From assembly GCA_036674765.1 (NCBI GenBank), contig JARVKI010000078.1, positions 69,501 to 133,500 on the forward strand: DNA of 64,000 bases, written 5' to 3'. The notes under the pieces are model-generated. The model was not told where the DNA came from and searched no databases. It saw only the letters and a program-made list of their open reading frames with translations. Shown here one piece after another: positions 11,035-23,281 of this stretch. Numbering within the stretch: the stretch's first letter is position 1; each line of letters opens with the position of its first letter. The stretch is from Seiridium cupressi (Eukaryota; Ascomycota; Sordariomycetes; Amphisphaeriales; Sporocadaceae). A program made the translations under genes and the position numbers.

Positions 11035-12207
11035 TTTGAAGTTGGCCAAAGTTGTCGGAGACTCAAGTTATACTCCTATTCTAAGCCAGGACACTTCTAA
11101 TTGAAATATCGACATACAATGCGGACATCATCATTATATGAGAATCCCCAGATGCTCAAGCGTCCGCACATACAGATGGCCGTTACCCCATACAAGAGAT
11201 AAGCGTGGCTGCTGCTAGATAACGCTTCTAGTCCAGCAGCTCGATATAGACTGCGTACCCGCTCTAATCCCAAGGCCACGCAAGGTTGCTGTTACCATCT
11301 AGCTAGACCTATGGGTAGGATCCCATGCAACGTGCGGGTGGAATGAAGTTCCCGACTTATCTATACTGGTTCGGGACTGGAGGCATCTTGCCGAATCTCG
11401 GGCCCACTTTCCCGACATCGTGCGTGTGAACGATGACGGATCCCAGACCCGAAAGATGTCTCTGGGAAATTTTGGAATATCAATTATCTCGCAGGTCGGG
11501 AGTGGAGTGATACATATGGGGGCACATAGTATATCTCCACGTTGCCACTGCTTTTGTGCGATTGGACTGCATAATTCGTGCAAGGAATGCGTGGTGTAAT
11601 GAGCTTATAGGCCAACAGGCAAACGTCATGGCCTAAGCCCGGAGCATCATTAAGGTGAAGTTCAAGGGATAACCGCTTTCATAAAATGTACCTCCACCAA
11701 CTGCACAAGTTGGTTACCTTAGTATAAGTGGCATTGCGTATCTAAAATTTGACGCGTCTCAGATTTTGCGATCTCTTATGGGCACCTCGGCCGTATAAGG
11801 CCATGTTTCGATTGTGAAGGTAGAGATTGGCATAAATCACATTGAGACTACATCAATGAATCCCACTAATCTGCAATGCGTCGAATCTGTCTGTGCATCC
11901 GACCGAAGTCTGTCGACCGCATCTGAGTGGGAAAGCTATAAGACGGCATATTGATTATCTACCTGGACTTGAAACTCGAGCTTTTTGAAAACTTAAATGA
12001 GTATCGAACTCCATATACCCACTGGAGAATGCGGGAATCGATGCGAAGCAGTCTCGCGAAAAATCAATTCAGGTAAAGTACGTAATCTGTAAGTTGATGC
12101 CGGGTAACTGCAATGCTACAGACCAGGATGCTTGAACGTAAGAGCCCCGAACAGAAAAGCCAACATAACCTTAGGATCAATAGCTTCCAATTTTCACAAT
12201 GGACATC
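11035..12207. other. Intergenic region without recognisable gene
   Basis: About 1.2 kb between two minus-strand genes, holding the permease promoter. Only a 94-codon minus frame (11299-11583) is present; it shows no family features, no splice context and no codon pattern I would trust. Confidence 0.5.
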
Positions 12208-13159
12208 CTAACACGTGTTTAGCATGCTTGTCAACGCTGTCTTCTCGCTGCTGGTGATGGTAAGATCCCAGTAGTACTTGACAGCGACCCAGCTCTTCGC
12301 ATAAGTACAGTAGAACGAAGTCAACGGCGGTTTCCAGTTCGCTGGGTTCTTGTCACTCTTGGACTGATTGACTTCATCTGTCACGGCCCAAAGCTGGGGT
12401 GAGTACGTCAGATCGTTTGCAAAACTCTGGCGCTTTGATGTAGTCCATGCATTAGCACCGGACTGAAGACGATAAATGTTAGTGACAGGACTAAGCATGG
12501 TTAAAAACCTCGAGTTGAGATTACTCACAAGCCATGCGTTCTTCAGCGGAACCATATGGTCGATGTCGACATCAGATGGCGCAGTCCAAGTTGCACCATC
12601 GTATGGGCTCTTCCATGAGCCGGCTGTTGGGTAACAATCTGACCCAACGGTTACCCCCGTCCCATCTCTCTTCAGGACAGATTCACGTGTGCTGCACTGT
12701 AACGTTTGAGATTAGCAATTATTTGATGAAATGTAGTTGGCGAGTTCATAGGTCCCATAACGTACGCGCAAGGAATGAAGTCCTTCTAATCAAGATTTAC
12801 ATTTTCTCAAGGCATGGTATGAGGGTACAAGGTCAGGCTCGGAATAACTTACACCGCCAGACTCAATCCAATGAGGGAACAAGTCTCGATCATACGTGCC
12901 ATCATCAACCTGAGTGGCCACAGTCAAAGCAGCGAGCTGCGTTTTCGCGGTAGCCGCTGTGGGGATATTACCCTATAGTCTTGATTAGAAAGTGATTCCC
13001 TCATGGTTTATAGATGACTACTAGGATAACGGGAAACTCGAACCATACCGGGCTTGGGCTAGGAGCACGCTCTTCGACGGTGCTGGGAACGGGGGCAGGC
13101 GCAGCATTGGCCGAAGCAATAAGAGCCAAGACCCCTAAGGCATTGAGAACGAACTTCAT
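12208..13159 (-). CDS. Secreted DUF1524 / HNH nuclease-like protein
   Basis: Minus-strand exons 13159-13049, 12972-12853, 12696-12529 and 12462-12208 give 217 aa, all introns phase 0. The first exon encodes a clear signal peptide (MKFVLNALGVLALIASANA) and a short Pro-rich propeptide. The mature domain contains FPHWIESGG, a CSTRESVLKRDG block, SPYDGATWTAPSDVDIDHMVPLKNAW with the HNH/beta-beta-alpha-metal Asp-His pair, and RQSFANDL...NQSKSDKNPANWKPP. This series is diagnostic of the extracellular fungal DUF1524 family, related to GmrSD/HNH endonucleases. The product is probably an extracellular DNase or RNase used for nutrient scavenging or competition; family members are largely uncharacterised. 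Conserved cysteines near the middle and the C-terminus (YCTYAK, LNTC) may form disulfides. The 156-bp second intron could hide a small exon, but the joined sequence already fits the family. Confidence 0.88.
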
Positions 13160-15598
13160 GATTTTGACTGGGTCAGCAGGACTTCGATACAGCTGCGAAG
13201 GAAGGTCTTGGTCTGTTTTGAAACCGTGCTAAGAAGTCAACTTGAACTCACAGTGGCGGGGTGCTATTGATGAATTTATATATTCGATCTCTCACGCCAG
13301 GGAACCAAATCCCATGGTTTTTGTTGATAACGTATTCTCATCTCGTCTTCTTCCTTTCTGCCAAGTCCATGGTGTATTCTCCTCTGGTTTGGACAACGGT
13401 CCAGGACGCCAAGGGTTTACGCCCAGACCCGACTAAACTGACTCTGTCGCGGAATACCACGTCCAATGTGTGCATTTCCCGAAAGAGTAAAAGCTTCAAA
13501 TTACTATAGTGAGATCTAAACCATAGAGGTTGTCAGGATGAGGCAGGTGCAGGATCGCGAAGTTGGTACACTAAGTTTAGAAGCAAGAATCGATCGGGTC
13601 CGCGGCGGATGACACAAGGAACATAACACTTGGCGTCACAAGCGACTTGACAAGCCCGGAGTCATTCGCGGCATGCTAAATTATTCCAGGTTATAATATA
13701 CCTCGACGCAACATTGGCCATTAGTCAAATGTCTCCAGAGATTGACTGTAGACTAATCGCGGATACGACGAACCAGTGTTAACGATACAAGTTAAGCTTG
13801 ATCGAAGAATAGAACCAGATCAGTCAGCACAGAGGAATCAGAATGTTTGGATGGTGGAAATGATGTACTAGTTGATAGGCTAGATGTGATGTTTCTTAGA
13901 TGCGCAGGCTTCATATGGTGTTGCTTGTCCAGAGATGTAGGGGTTCCACCACGTGCTAGTGTAGGCCATACGCTGATACAATGGAGCTTGAGCCGCTTAT
14001 CCAGAGACTTGTGGCACTGGGAGTGTGCCGATATTCCAATCATTTTAAGGCCCTTGAACCCGTCGGTAAACGTTGACACCCGTCGATGAGCGACATAAGA
14101 AGACGCCATCATTGACTTGCTATCGTGGGCTGCTTTTGAAGGGCATCTTGGCGCGTGATAAAGCACCATGACAGGAATCCATGAAATTGGAGAGGCAAGC
14201 CGCATGTCTGTTATCTTTGGTGTCATTGGCTGTGCGCCAATCGAACGAGAACCTAGTCCCTTGGCGGCTGGCGGCTGCCGGGCTGGCGGTTATCAAGGTC
14301 AACCAAATGCAACCCGGCGGCACCCACTCGCTGCGATATCGAACCAGCTCTGCCAGGTTACATCGTCCAAGGAGCCCCTGTTCTCCAAAGCCGCCAGCGA
14401 AGAACCAAGCCGGGGCAAGATTCAAGCTAGGAAAGACCCAAGACGTCGGAATGAGGTTGGGCTTAGCTTAAACCCCTCTTCAACAGTTCGGTTCAATGTT
14501 TCTTCAACTAGACAACTCGTGTTCTCAGTGCCTCAGCCGACTTTCGCTGTTGAAAGATTAAATCAGATAACAGTAAGTCGGTCACTTGCACGCATACCTA
14601 AACCTAGACTCCCAATGGTGGCTATAGCACGTTAGACTGTTGATTGGTGCTATGACACGAGGATTTCTCGGTTCTGCCGAATGTTATGACAGGGCTACTT
14701 TCTGCCGCCTAGTTCTGCGTTCGTATAGAATGTCAGTTATGAGGTGGTAATGACTGAAAGTCCCTTTGTGTATTACAATTCATGTCATGTTAATATTTGT
14801 GTGGTATGGATTGCAACGTGAACATCAGTGCGTTGATGTGGCGACAAGCTGCTTAGAACAGCATCAACGTGGCAAGCCGGTCTTGCCGTTGAAATGTACG
14901 GCATAAATGGAGGTGAGGTGTAACCTTAAATGAACCATACCTTCCCATACTGCCGTCGAGCAGCGAGGTCCCACAAGCGTGAGAGCACACAGTCTACCAT
15001 CTGAGTTGGACGTCCTAGAATGACGTTCAATCAAGATGGTGTGGATACCACATAATTGTTGAAAAGGGGCTCTATTGGCTGCTACAGGTTTGCACTACGA
15101 TAGCGCGCCTTGTTGAGATCCGTCGACGTCGAAAACGTTTGAAGACGGAGCAGAAACTGCTCTCAAATGGAGGGTCCAACGTCGACAACGCGGTGTTCTC
15201 AGTATCTGGTAATACTAACAATGCAGCGGTCATCAACCCTGTAGCGCAATAACCCTCAAAAACTCGAGTGGTGAGCCCTCCAGTCATGCCCTGGCTTGGG
15301 TTATAACTAGAGTCCCCGGTTTCAGTACTTTGCGTAAATGGGGTTCCTCCATTTCTCCAGCTTTCGGATGATCTGGTGCTCCGCGAGCTTCTCTTGAGAG
15401 GTATCGAGGATAGAGCGGAGAACACTACGATGGTGCTGCTACACACCCCATATGATCAACCTGACAGTTGATTGCTCTCAAGGATCCCATGGGACAACCT
15501 GTTCTCCCATGTGTTTGTGCACTCCTCCACTTTCCATCGAGTGTATCGATGAGGATGATTTCTTGGCGGTCGGAACTTTCGACGAGACTACGTCGCAC
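13160..15598. other. 2.4-kb region without a supported gene
   Basis: This stretch contains several frames over 90 codons (for example 13792-14226 minus, 14168-14635 plus, 15072-15446 minus), but none shows a domain, signal peptide or coherent exon structure. The 15072-15446 minus frame ends in a very basic segment after a hydrophobic patch; I cannot tell whether it is a gene. Confidence 0.4.
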
Positions 15599-16351
15599 TC
15601 AACCGCGATGCCCCTTCTCCATAGCTTGGCCCCTAACATACGGTGGCGGAACTTCTCCGACGCCGCCAACCATGAGTTCCTCGTTCGTCTCTATTCTTTC
15701 ATAATCCGGTAGTGCATTGTCAGGATTGGCTTCATTCCACGTCCCTAGAACATCCTCGGGCGGCATACCCAACTCCTCGACCAGCTGCGCGAACCTGGCT
15801 GAGTATTCCCTGAGTGTATCTTCGCCCTCGCCTAGCCACTCGGTCAGCTGGTCCCTCCGTTGTTGCACCTCTTCTCTGGTTGAAGTCGACGCGGAAACCG
15901 AGTTCGGGCCACCTGTGTACGGTGGAACACTGTAACACCTGAGGTTAGCGATTTCTTTCTTCGAGTATGCTGGGCGGATGATTGGGAGCTGAAATTTACG
16001 CTTCAGGGGCATAAATGCTCAGTCGAAAGGCGGCAACTATGGGGAAAGGTTATGAAGGGCATGAAATAAGGAAGTAGCTCACTCAGACGCTGAGTAGGCC
16101 GGCAGCTCTGGGTCATTGCCGCCCGATGTCTCTGGGGCAGCGGGAGGTGCGTAGGGATCTGCTTCTGACCTGGCTGCATGTCCGTATCTCTGAAGCCAAA
16201 GATTGTGCTCGCGCAGTGCCGCGCGCAGGTGGTCGAGCTCCAGGGCAAGTGCTGGTATCAGACGCCGCAAATCGTTGTATGCTGACTGCGATTCTGATGT
16301 GGATGAAGATGATGCACTAGGGCCCGACGAATCCGCTGCGCCTGATGACAT
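15599..16351 (-). CDS. Unknown protein with central coiled-coil segment
   Basis: Two minus-strand exons, 16351-16083 and 15938-15599, join with a GTGAGC donor, a CTAAC branch site and a CAG acceptor (144-bp intron, phase 2) to give 202 aa. The N-terminus is Ser/Ala-rich and disordered. Residues about 25-60 form a Leu-rich amphipathic helix (YNDLRRLIPALALELDHL) likely to be a coiled coil. Pro-rich linkers with two PPY-like motifs (ELPAY, VPPYTG, VPPPYVRG) could bind WW domains. A second predicted helix lies around REEVQQRRDQLTEWL. I do not recognise a named family. The gene model is supported by the splice signals and the uniform low-complexity composition across the junction. Confidence 0.55.
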
Positions 16352-17075
16352 ACCGAATCGTAAGCCTTGAATGTGAATGAGCTCAGTAACTTGCTAATGA
16401 AATCTATTCCAAGAGCCAGACTTCTCTAGCAAGAACTCACGGCGCTGAGCTTGCTGGGACTGACAAGGTCGGCCCTGATGATAAAGATGCTCAAGTTGAG
16501 GTCTTGGCAATACATTACAATGTAGGCAATGAAGTCAATGGTGGGGGTGGGGGTGGCACAAGGCACAAACCTGGGGCGGTGTACCTAAACCCCTCCATTG
16601 GCTCAATCCTTACATTGTACCTTTGCTCGAAAGGTTGTCTGTCCACTTTGGTATATTGCTATAAAGTGTTCCAGAACGGGAGTTTAATGCCTGCTGATTT
16701 TGCAAATAAGAAATTGCAGCCTGCCTCCATTGAAGAATCTAGATATCTTAAGTTCATGCCGATAATAATTAGAAGGTAAAACAGCTTTTACTTGGAGGGA
16801 CTTATGTATTCAAGCCAAGTAAGGTGACTGCCTCAGACCTGTCAGCTCGAATGGCCACAACGGTGATGGGAGGATCAAATCTCACCTAGTACATCCGACT
16901 AAATGTGTAAGAAGAGTTCCACAAATATTACCGACATCTCAACTAGGTCCACGCATTCCTGGTGGCAAAGGTAAGAGATGTGCGAGATGCATGTTCTGCT
17001 CGGCATCCGAAGACCGCCCGTGTTTGTTTGGCTTTGTCTTATTCATTCTGCCATTCGACTTTCTAGTCCACACGT
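16352..17075. other. Intergenic region with two TACATTGTA-type palindromes
   Basis: Contains the motif at 16516-16524 and 16611-16619 plus a short G-rich tract near 16540-16556. No coding region is supported. Confidence 0.5.
16516..16524. repeat. TACAATGTA palindrome copy
   Basis: One of at least nine exact copies of TACATTGTA/TACAATGTA in the window, followed by a second at 16611-16619. Confidence 0.6.
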
Positions 17076-18025
17076 CTATTGTACTGGGTATACACTTCTC
17101 ATCATTGCTGCCTGCTTCGGACTGACAAACAAACCGGTGGCTTCCGCCAGCACGACCGGGGTATCGCCCTCGTTCTCGGGTAACGTCTCGATCCTGCCCA
17201 TGACTTCTGCTTTCCTGCCTTCAACCTTGGTCGTCTCTGCTCTCAGCACTACGTAGCTGCCTGTCATGGCCGGGGCTCTGTAGTTGATATTAAGGCTTGC
17301 CGTCATGCCTACACCATGGGGTAGCACGCCAAAGGAGCACCTCGCCATTCCCTCGTCCAGCATGGTAGCTAGGAATCCACCGTGTACAATTCCCGGGTGT
17401 CCGCACAGCCCCTCGCCCAGGTATGTGATGCTGACAATGCTCTTTCCGCCGTCCTCGACAAAAGCTATAGGCGGTACTGGTACTCTACCAGGTCCCCGGA
17501 GCGTGCCCGCCGTGAAATTGTTTATCCGGAAAGGTTCCGGAATTCTCATGTGAGGGCGTAGTTCCGTGAAGCCTGGCTGGGAGCGCATTTGCTGCGTGAA
17601 CCAGTGGCTCCCAATATGTGTTTCCACCTCAATCTCTTGTGGGTGTGTGGGCGTGAACATGGCGAGCGTCTCCTCATCCGTGGGGGGTGTCAGAAACCCA
17701 TTGAGGGCTGGCAGTGCGGGCGCAGCAGACATCGCGAATCCAAGGACTGTGCAGCTTACGCCGATGGCTAAGACGTTGAGTGTACGCCTGAGGAAGGAGG
17801 GCTTGGTCGGTGTTACGATTGCTGTAGACACTGCTCAGAGAACGAGTCAGCCGATCTGCTATGGGTATGGCCGGGGTCAATATGTCTACCTGCGGAATAG
17901 GGCCTTGTGGTTTGGCGGATACAAGTGTGAAGCACACCTTTCGACTTATATATCCTGCACAATGTAGTTCTGGGAGACCGCCCCAGAGCCGCCGAGGCGC
18001 GGTATCCAGCCCACGCGGCACTCAT
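17076..18025 (-). CDS. Mitochondrial hotdog-fold thioesterase family protein
   Basis: Exons 18025-17890 and 17830-17076 (minus) give 296 aa. The second exon alone lacks an ATG (its frame opens with GTG), and a 59-bp intron with CTGAC branch and CAG acceptor joins it in phase 1 to an upstream exon. That exon encodes an Arg/Ser-rich, acid-free leader (MSAAWAGYRASAALGRSP) that looks like a mitochondrial targeting peptide. A single membrane-like segment follows (VLAIGVSCTVLGFAM). The domain has HPGIVHGGFLATMLDEG, the hotdog helix signature of the PaaI/4HBT thioesterase superfamily (Pfam 4HBT), and the strand YRAPAMTGSYVVLRAETTKVEGRK. Fungal proteins of this layout are mitochondrial membrane-associated acyl-CoA thioesterase-like proteins of unclear substrate. 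Localisation is inference from the leader. Confidence 0.82.
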
Positions 18026-19539
18026 TTTTTGTTGGTGGGTTCGGGATGGATTCTACACCTCGTACCGGACTTTTTTGTGGCCTCTCTCCAATGGAGATTT
18101 CAGGTGCCGTTCATATTACCTCGTGGCATTGATCTGGGGATCCGGTCTGTTGGCTAGCTTGAGTATTTCCCAACGGTTTCTTCTTGGAAATCCGCATGCG
18201 CTTGGACGCTATCGTGAGCACTGGCTTTAGACCGCGGCTTGGGAAACTGGTTTGGGAAATTGCCGAGGTATCGGTGGATCATAGCACCGGTGCCGTGCCA
18301 GTCGCGAGTCAGCAATGGTTGTGTAAGGTATCGAGGTACCAGAGCGACCGACTTCTGGCTAATTGACTGTGCTGAAGGCGGTAGGTTAATAGTTGTGGGA
18401 GTTTAATGGACAATGGATACATGAAAGCAGGCGAATGCGGATCCCTGTCTTACTAACTAGGTATCTACGTTGTAGTTAGCATCACATCTGCATGCGAACG
18501 ATCATATGTGAGCGCTTCCCAATCGCCGCTGTCTTCTAGTAGCACGGCTTTCCAGACGAATAAGTAAACTTTTACACCACAACCGTCACTTTTAGCAAAC
18601 GACTTCACGTAGCCGTACACACAATGTGACATTGCACCGCCTTTCAAAGTTCCGAAGACGCTAGGTAAGGTAGCCATGTTGTGTGTCCATCTTGCGGTTG
18701 CACGGCTCAAATTGCTTTGCGATGAGCCGCGACTGCAGAGCTCTAATAACTAGTAGCTGGCAGCTACCTCCATGTTGCGTCGTGCCGGCATGAATCTGCA
18801 GGGACCGCTGATAGAGCTAGGCGACCCGGCCTAGCCTTAAGGATCCATGTGTGTCGCGCTGAATGGCGTGAGTTATGTGAACTGCATCTCAATTCCGTCG
18901 GATCGCGCAGCCTTGCGAAATAAGGCACAGTTAGCATGCTGCTGGATTGAGAATTCTCTTGTAAGAGTTCCGGTGCTATCTAGCTTGACAGCCGTATCTG
19001 CACCACCCTTCGTTCAGAAGTGGAAGCCGGCCAAATGGGTAACCACAGACTTGAGTGAATGAGAGCGTCAATACATCTGCCACTTGGGGATATCACAACG
19101 GCAAACACGGCATTATGAGGCCCAATGATGCAGGCGACCGCTCAAGATGTCAGGCAGGCTGGCAGTTTGTCGATCAAATGCCATGAAACCACAATTACCA
19201 AGCTTAAGCCCAGCTGCCTCTTGGCAGTGATTCGCTGCCCAGGGTCCAGGCTCGGTCAGCCTGGACTTCAAACCTGCTTGCTTGTGCGATTGATATCACA
19301 TTACCTACCTTGAAACACGAGCGCCATGCGCTGGTTGCTGAACAAGACAGATGGCCCCTACATTGTACATAAGTGCCTTTGCAAGCCAGCCTACATATGT
19401 AATGCAGAGCCCATTGCAGCTTCTTCCCCGCAATACCAACTCAACTCAATAACCCCCACCATCGTTCGCCAAACTCGACCCAAAACATTGCCCCCCCGCT
19501 ACTTGCTCACTTCTACCGCTCTTTTCCACCCTCTTCACA
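18026..19539. other. Divergent promoter region
   Basis: Separates the minus-strand thioesterase gene and the plus-strand gene at 19540. The last 110 bp are pyrimidine-rich with CAAC/CACA just before the ATG, like the leader of a well-expressed fungal gene. A TACATTGTA palindrome lies at 19359-19367. No coding frame is supported. Confidence 0.5.
19430..19539 (+). promoter_or_regulatory. CT-rich leader/core promoter
   Basis: A C/T-rich stretch with C7 and CTCTTTTCCACCCTCTTCACA immediately before the ATG at 19540 resembles the pyrimidine-rich transcription-start regions of active filamentous-fungal genes. The start site itself is inferred. Confidence 0.4.
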
Positions 19540-19986
19540 ATGGCTACGGCAGAGACAGCCCAACTTTCTGAACCTCACGCACCCAAGGAGGCCTCATTGG
19601 CCTTGTACACGGAAATCGAAACAGACCTCAAGAAAGTGCTTGTGCACGAACGCCACGACAAGACCAAGCATGAGCTGCCATACTTTGAGGCCGCTGCACA
19701 CCTTTCGGACCAGGACTTTGTGTCCTTCTCGCAGTCCGATTTTGAGCTCGTGAGACACGCCCAGGTGGCTTACGGGCATATCCTGTTTGGCAAGCTCAAG
19801 ATTCCGGCGCTGGCTGATAGCAAGAGTTGCTATGTCCACTTCCGGGCGTTTGAACCTGAGCCGGGCACTGATAGGAAGGCTGAAGTCCACTCCATCCACA
19901 CGGAGCGAACGGAGGAGCCTGATGGCGGGTACAAGTATCGAGCTCTATTTGCCAAGGATGACCCTTTGGAGTGGTTTGACACCTAA
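19540..19986 (+). CDS. Small conserved-looking protein of unknown function
   Basis: Intronless ORF of 148 aa with an ATG in good fungal context (CACAATGG) behind a CT-rich leader. The sequence is acidic, with no signal peptide or membrane segment. A central region (FVSFSQSDFELVRHAQVAYGHILFG) looks globular with alternating hydrophobic residues, followed by FRAFEPEPG and a charged C-terminus ending EWFDT. Codon use and amino-acid composition look like a real cytosolic protein. I do not recognise the family and propose no function. The plus-strand frames downstream to 20265 show no continuation. Confidence 0.6.
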   Translation: MATAETAQLSEPHAPKEASLALYTEIETDLKKVLVHERHDKTKHELPYFEAAAHLSDQDFVSFSQSDFELVRHAQVAYGHILFGKLKIPALADSKSCYVHFRAFEPEPGTDRKAEVHSIHTERTEEPDGGYKYRALFAKDDPLEWFDT

Positions 19987-21046
19987 ATGCGCCGAGGAGC
20001 CTGCAAGTTGCGAGCGATGCTCCAGGACTCTAAGGACGCTGTGTTTAGCGAGGAATATATGCTATGGCGTCGATCGAAGTTGTCGGCAGAGATACGAACC
20101 AGTAGTAATGAGATATCTGGTCAAGATTGGCGTTATTTTCTCGTCTCTTCTGGTTGCGTCCTACTTCAATTGATCCCTCAGGGCAGAGCAGTCGTGGACA
20201 GGGAGGAGCTGCTCATTATCGCCCGAATCGCTCAGCCATCCCGTCGGGTCTCGTATAAAAACTGAGATGCTAATAACCAAGTGGTACTCTATTGCGACCC
20301 GCACAGCCCATCGTAATACGTCCCATGTTTGCGCCACTGGTGCCCCGGCTCAGCATCCTATTCGTCTCCCTGGCGTCCATTTCGTCGGGCACGGTAACCA
20401 AGTACACACCACCCGGCTTCCCAGCAGCAACAACAAGATGGTGCATGTCCAGAATTTCCCTTACACTAATATGTCTACCTTTAAGTAGATTGCCCCCGTA
20501 AGTTCAACTGGAACCCGTCGGTTCCCTATGTTAGCGGGCTATACACATTCGGTAGTCGCCTAGTCGTCGCTTGCTCAATTGCCGCAGCTAAAATGCAATT
20601 TGTTCTTGTTGGTCGGTATAACATTCCGCTACTAGTCAAGCGCCCATAGGAAGGGAGAATAGCACAAAAGGGACATATCAGCATACATTGTTGACAAAGA
20701 GTAAGGCAGTGAGTCAGCAACCACAGCCCATTGGTTCAGACCTGTAAGATAGCAGGGATAGTAAAGAGGGGTCTAAGCGAGGACGAATAACGTTTACATC
20801 TGAGCTTACCCGCATAAGCACTATAAGCTGCAATGTAACGCCTGGGGAATGCAAACGGGCCATGGCTCACGAATTCTAACACTTTTCGAGCTCGGATCGG
20901 CGAGGTGGAGAGTCTCTGGGTTCAGCGAAGTTCTATTGTGATGTCTTATGGCATAAATCTGTGGGGTGTCCCATGATTATATCAGAATCTGCGTTACGTC
21001 TCCACGATATGGTTTTGTCGAGGGTACGGCCTCTGATGTATGCAAA
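19987..21046. other. Intergenic region upstream of peroxidase gene
   Basis: About 1.06 kb with only short frames (up to 128 codons overlapping the previous gene). It should contain the 3' end of the 19540 gene and the peroxidase promoter. Confidence 0.5.
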
Positions 21047-22805
21047 ATGCGCGCTACGCTCTCAGGATTATGCTTGATCAACTTTTTTAACATTGGCGTT
21101 GCTATGTTCTATTATCCAAATTTACAGGTTTCTTTACTTGAACATATACTCGTTGACAACTGGGGCGCGTACGCTTCAAATTTTTCATCAGCAATCTCGC
21201 CATGCACAAACTACGTGACCATGATCGGGGATCCATCCCTGAACTCCGGCAGGACTACAGCAGCCCAGTGGATACGAGTGGCATTTCATGATTTTATCAC
21301 GAGCAATGTCATCTTAGGTACCGGTGGTGTTGACGCTTCCATTGGGTTCGAGACTTTCAGAGAAGAGAATAAAGGCAGTGCTTTCAACGACAGCTTCACC
21401 TTCTGGAGGCCGTTCGTAAATGAGTTCGTTCCGAGTAAGTACATACGCCTTCGAAGCATTGCACATACTGATACGATGTTGTACAGTGGCTGATCTTATT
21501 GCACTTGGCACCGTTATGTCTATGAACCTTTGCGGAGGTAAATACATACCCTATCGACCTGGTCGAATAGACGCTACGCAGGCAGATCCCACTACCGGGG
21601 TACCAGAGCCTGGTACGGGTCTTGAAGAGACCCTGTCACAATTTCATAGGGCCGGTTTCAACCAGGAAGATGCAATCGCACTTACAGCCTGCGGCCACAC
21701 TATGGTGCCGCGTCTTAGCTCAGTCGCTAAACTAGGGACATCATCTAACATATTATAGGGCTCGGTGCATCATGGCGGGTTTCCGGAAGTCAGTCCGGTC
21801 TCGGCAGTTACAATTAATAATACGAACGGTGGTGTAAACTTTGATACTAGCAGAGGAGCTTTCGACCCCCGTGTAGTCTATGAGTACATCGAAGGAATAG
21901 GTCAGATGGGGGGTCCACTCGTCACCAGCTTCAACGAGTCTTCACGATCTGACTTGCGATTGTTCGAGAGTGACGGAAATAAGACCATGAAAGAACTCTA
22001 TGATAAGGTAGAAACATTTCAAGACGTTTGTGCGGACGTCATGGGCCGCATGATTAACACTGTCCCTTACGGAGTCTCGCTCCAAGACCCAATTGCCCCT
22101 TTTCCACTTCAGCCAATTAATGTCACATGGGACTTTAATTCAGACTGTCAGCTCGTGCTTTGCGGAATAGTCAGAGTGAGTTCTCTCGACCCTTATGTAT
22201 GGTTCATCGCTAACCTTGTCATCCCGCGTTAGGTTTTCAGAGGTGTACTAGCTCCTTCAGACGTTGTTACGATTGGCCTCGCCAGTCAAACGTTGCAGCT
22301 AGATGCTGAAGAAGAAGAGGGACTCACGGTGTTTAGTGGCATAGAATCAAACAACACCAGGGTTTATGGGGCCACGAGATACTATCCGTTCTCAATGGTT
22401 GTTTCTGGCCTCACTGATGTGACTAGTTTCCAAGTCAGTGCCGGCGGGTTGAACGATACTTTCCCAATATCGCAGGGTTCTTTCTTCATTCCTAGCGCGA
22501 CAACCTCAGATGGGCAACACGTTGTATTCGAAGTAGCAGTACCCGAAAGCCAGATCGAGACTTTATCTGCAGACTTGGTGGTTAGGATTGCTGTTCCTGT
22601 CCCACAGCCTCTCACATTGGCCCCATTGTTGATCGAAGGTGTAGGAACATGGACATCAAAATCGGGTATTAGAGGTCAGTACAGATCGTGGACTGGTACA
22701 TACGATATTGGTCATCAGGCCACAGGGGCAATTAGTCTGAACCTCCTACAAGGGCAGTCTGTCTTGGATACCTTGCTCATTAATGCGGGTGTAGCTGGAT
22801 GGTAA
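21047..22805 (+). CDS. Secreted heme peroxidase (plant/fungal class II-like) with C-terminal extension
   Basis: Exons 21047-21434, 21487-21704, 21759-22175 and 22233-22805 give 531 aa; the three introns are 52-57 bp with good branch sites. The chosen ATG gives a hydrophobic leader (MRATLSGLCLINFFNIGVAM); an earlier in-frame ATG at 20966 would bury it. The domain contains AAQWIRVAFHDF with distal Arg77 and His81, GGVDASIGFE (Ca-site region), ADLIALGTVMSMNLCGG, FHRAGFNQEDAIALTACGHTMG with proximal heme-ligand His200, and the later TFQDVCADVMGRM-like helix. These mark the heme peroxidase superfamily of secreted fungal peroxidases. About 160 residues at the C-terminus (from FRGVLAPSDVV) form a beta-rich extension with N-glycosylation sites, seen in some longer ascomycete members. 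No Mn-binding site or catalytic Trp can be assigned by eye, so lignin-type activity is not claimed. Confidence 0.85.
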
Positions 22806-23281
22806 TACATTGGCTCTCACGGTTTACTAATGAACAGCAATGACGACCATGGTACTTTTGTCTTAAGTCCGACACATATTAGGATTATTCTCACAACTTC
22901 GCGCGATGAGGGACAGTTTCTAAAATCTCACCTATCTCCGCATTGAGCCTCCTCCACATTTGATTCTGTTTTTCATGTCCAGCCAAGAATCTTGTAACAC
23001 ATCCCTGCCTGAACGATGGCAACGCCCTGCCCTTGTCATTAGAACACAAGCCCTGCCAGTCTCCTTAATGTTTCGAAGTAGGACTCGAAGTCTGGGAATA
23101 CCAGCGTGAGCTTAATTTTTCACATTATTCTTTTCCCGCTGCGCTCTTGCTCCCACTGCAATTTGAAGTCAGTGATTTATTATTCGCGAGTATAAGAGAG
23201 TTCTGGGTGAGACTTTGGTGACGTTGACCCCGCTCCAGAGTCCGTCTGGTCGCAAGAGAGAACGGAGGGATACATAAGACT
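22806..23281. other. Convergent intergenic spacer
   Basis: Lies between the peroxidase 3' end and the 3' end of the flavin monooxygenase pseudogene. No open frame of note. Confidence 0.55.

Noticed and set aside
15072..15446. 124-codon minus frame with a basic C-terminus
   Set aside because: It does not connect with the 15599-16351 gene, and plus-strand frames in the same place are equally plausible; no evidence for either.
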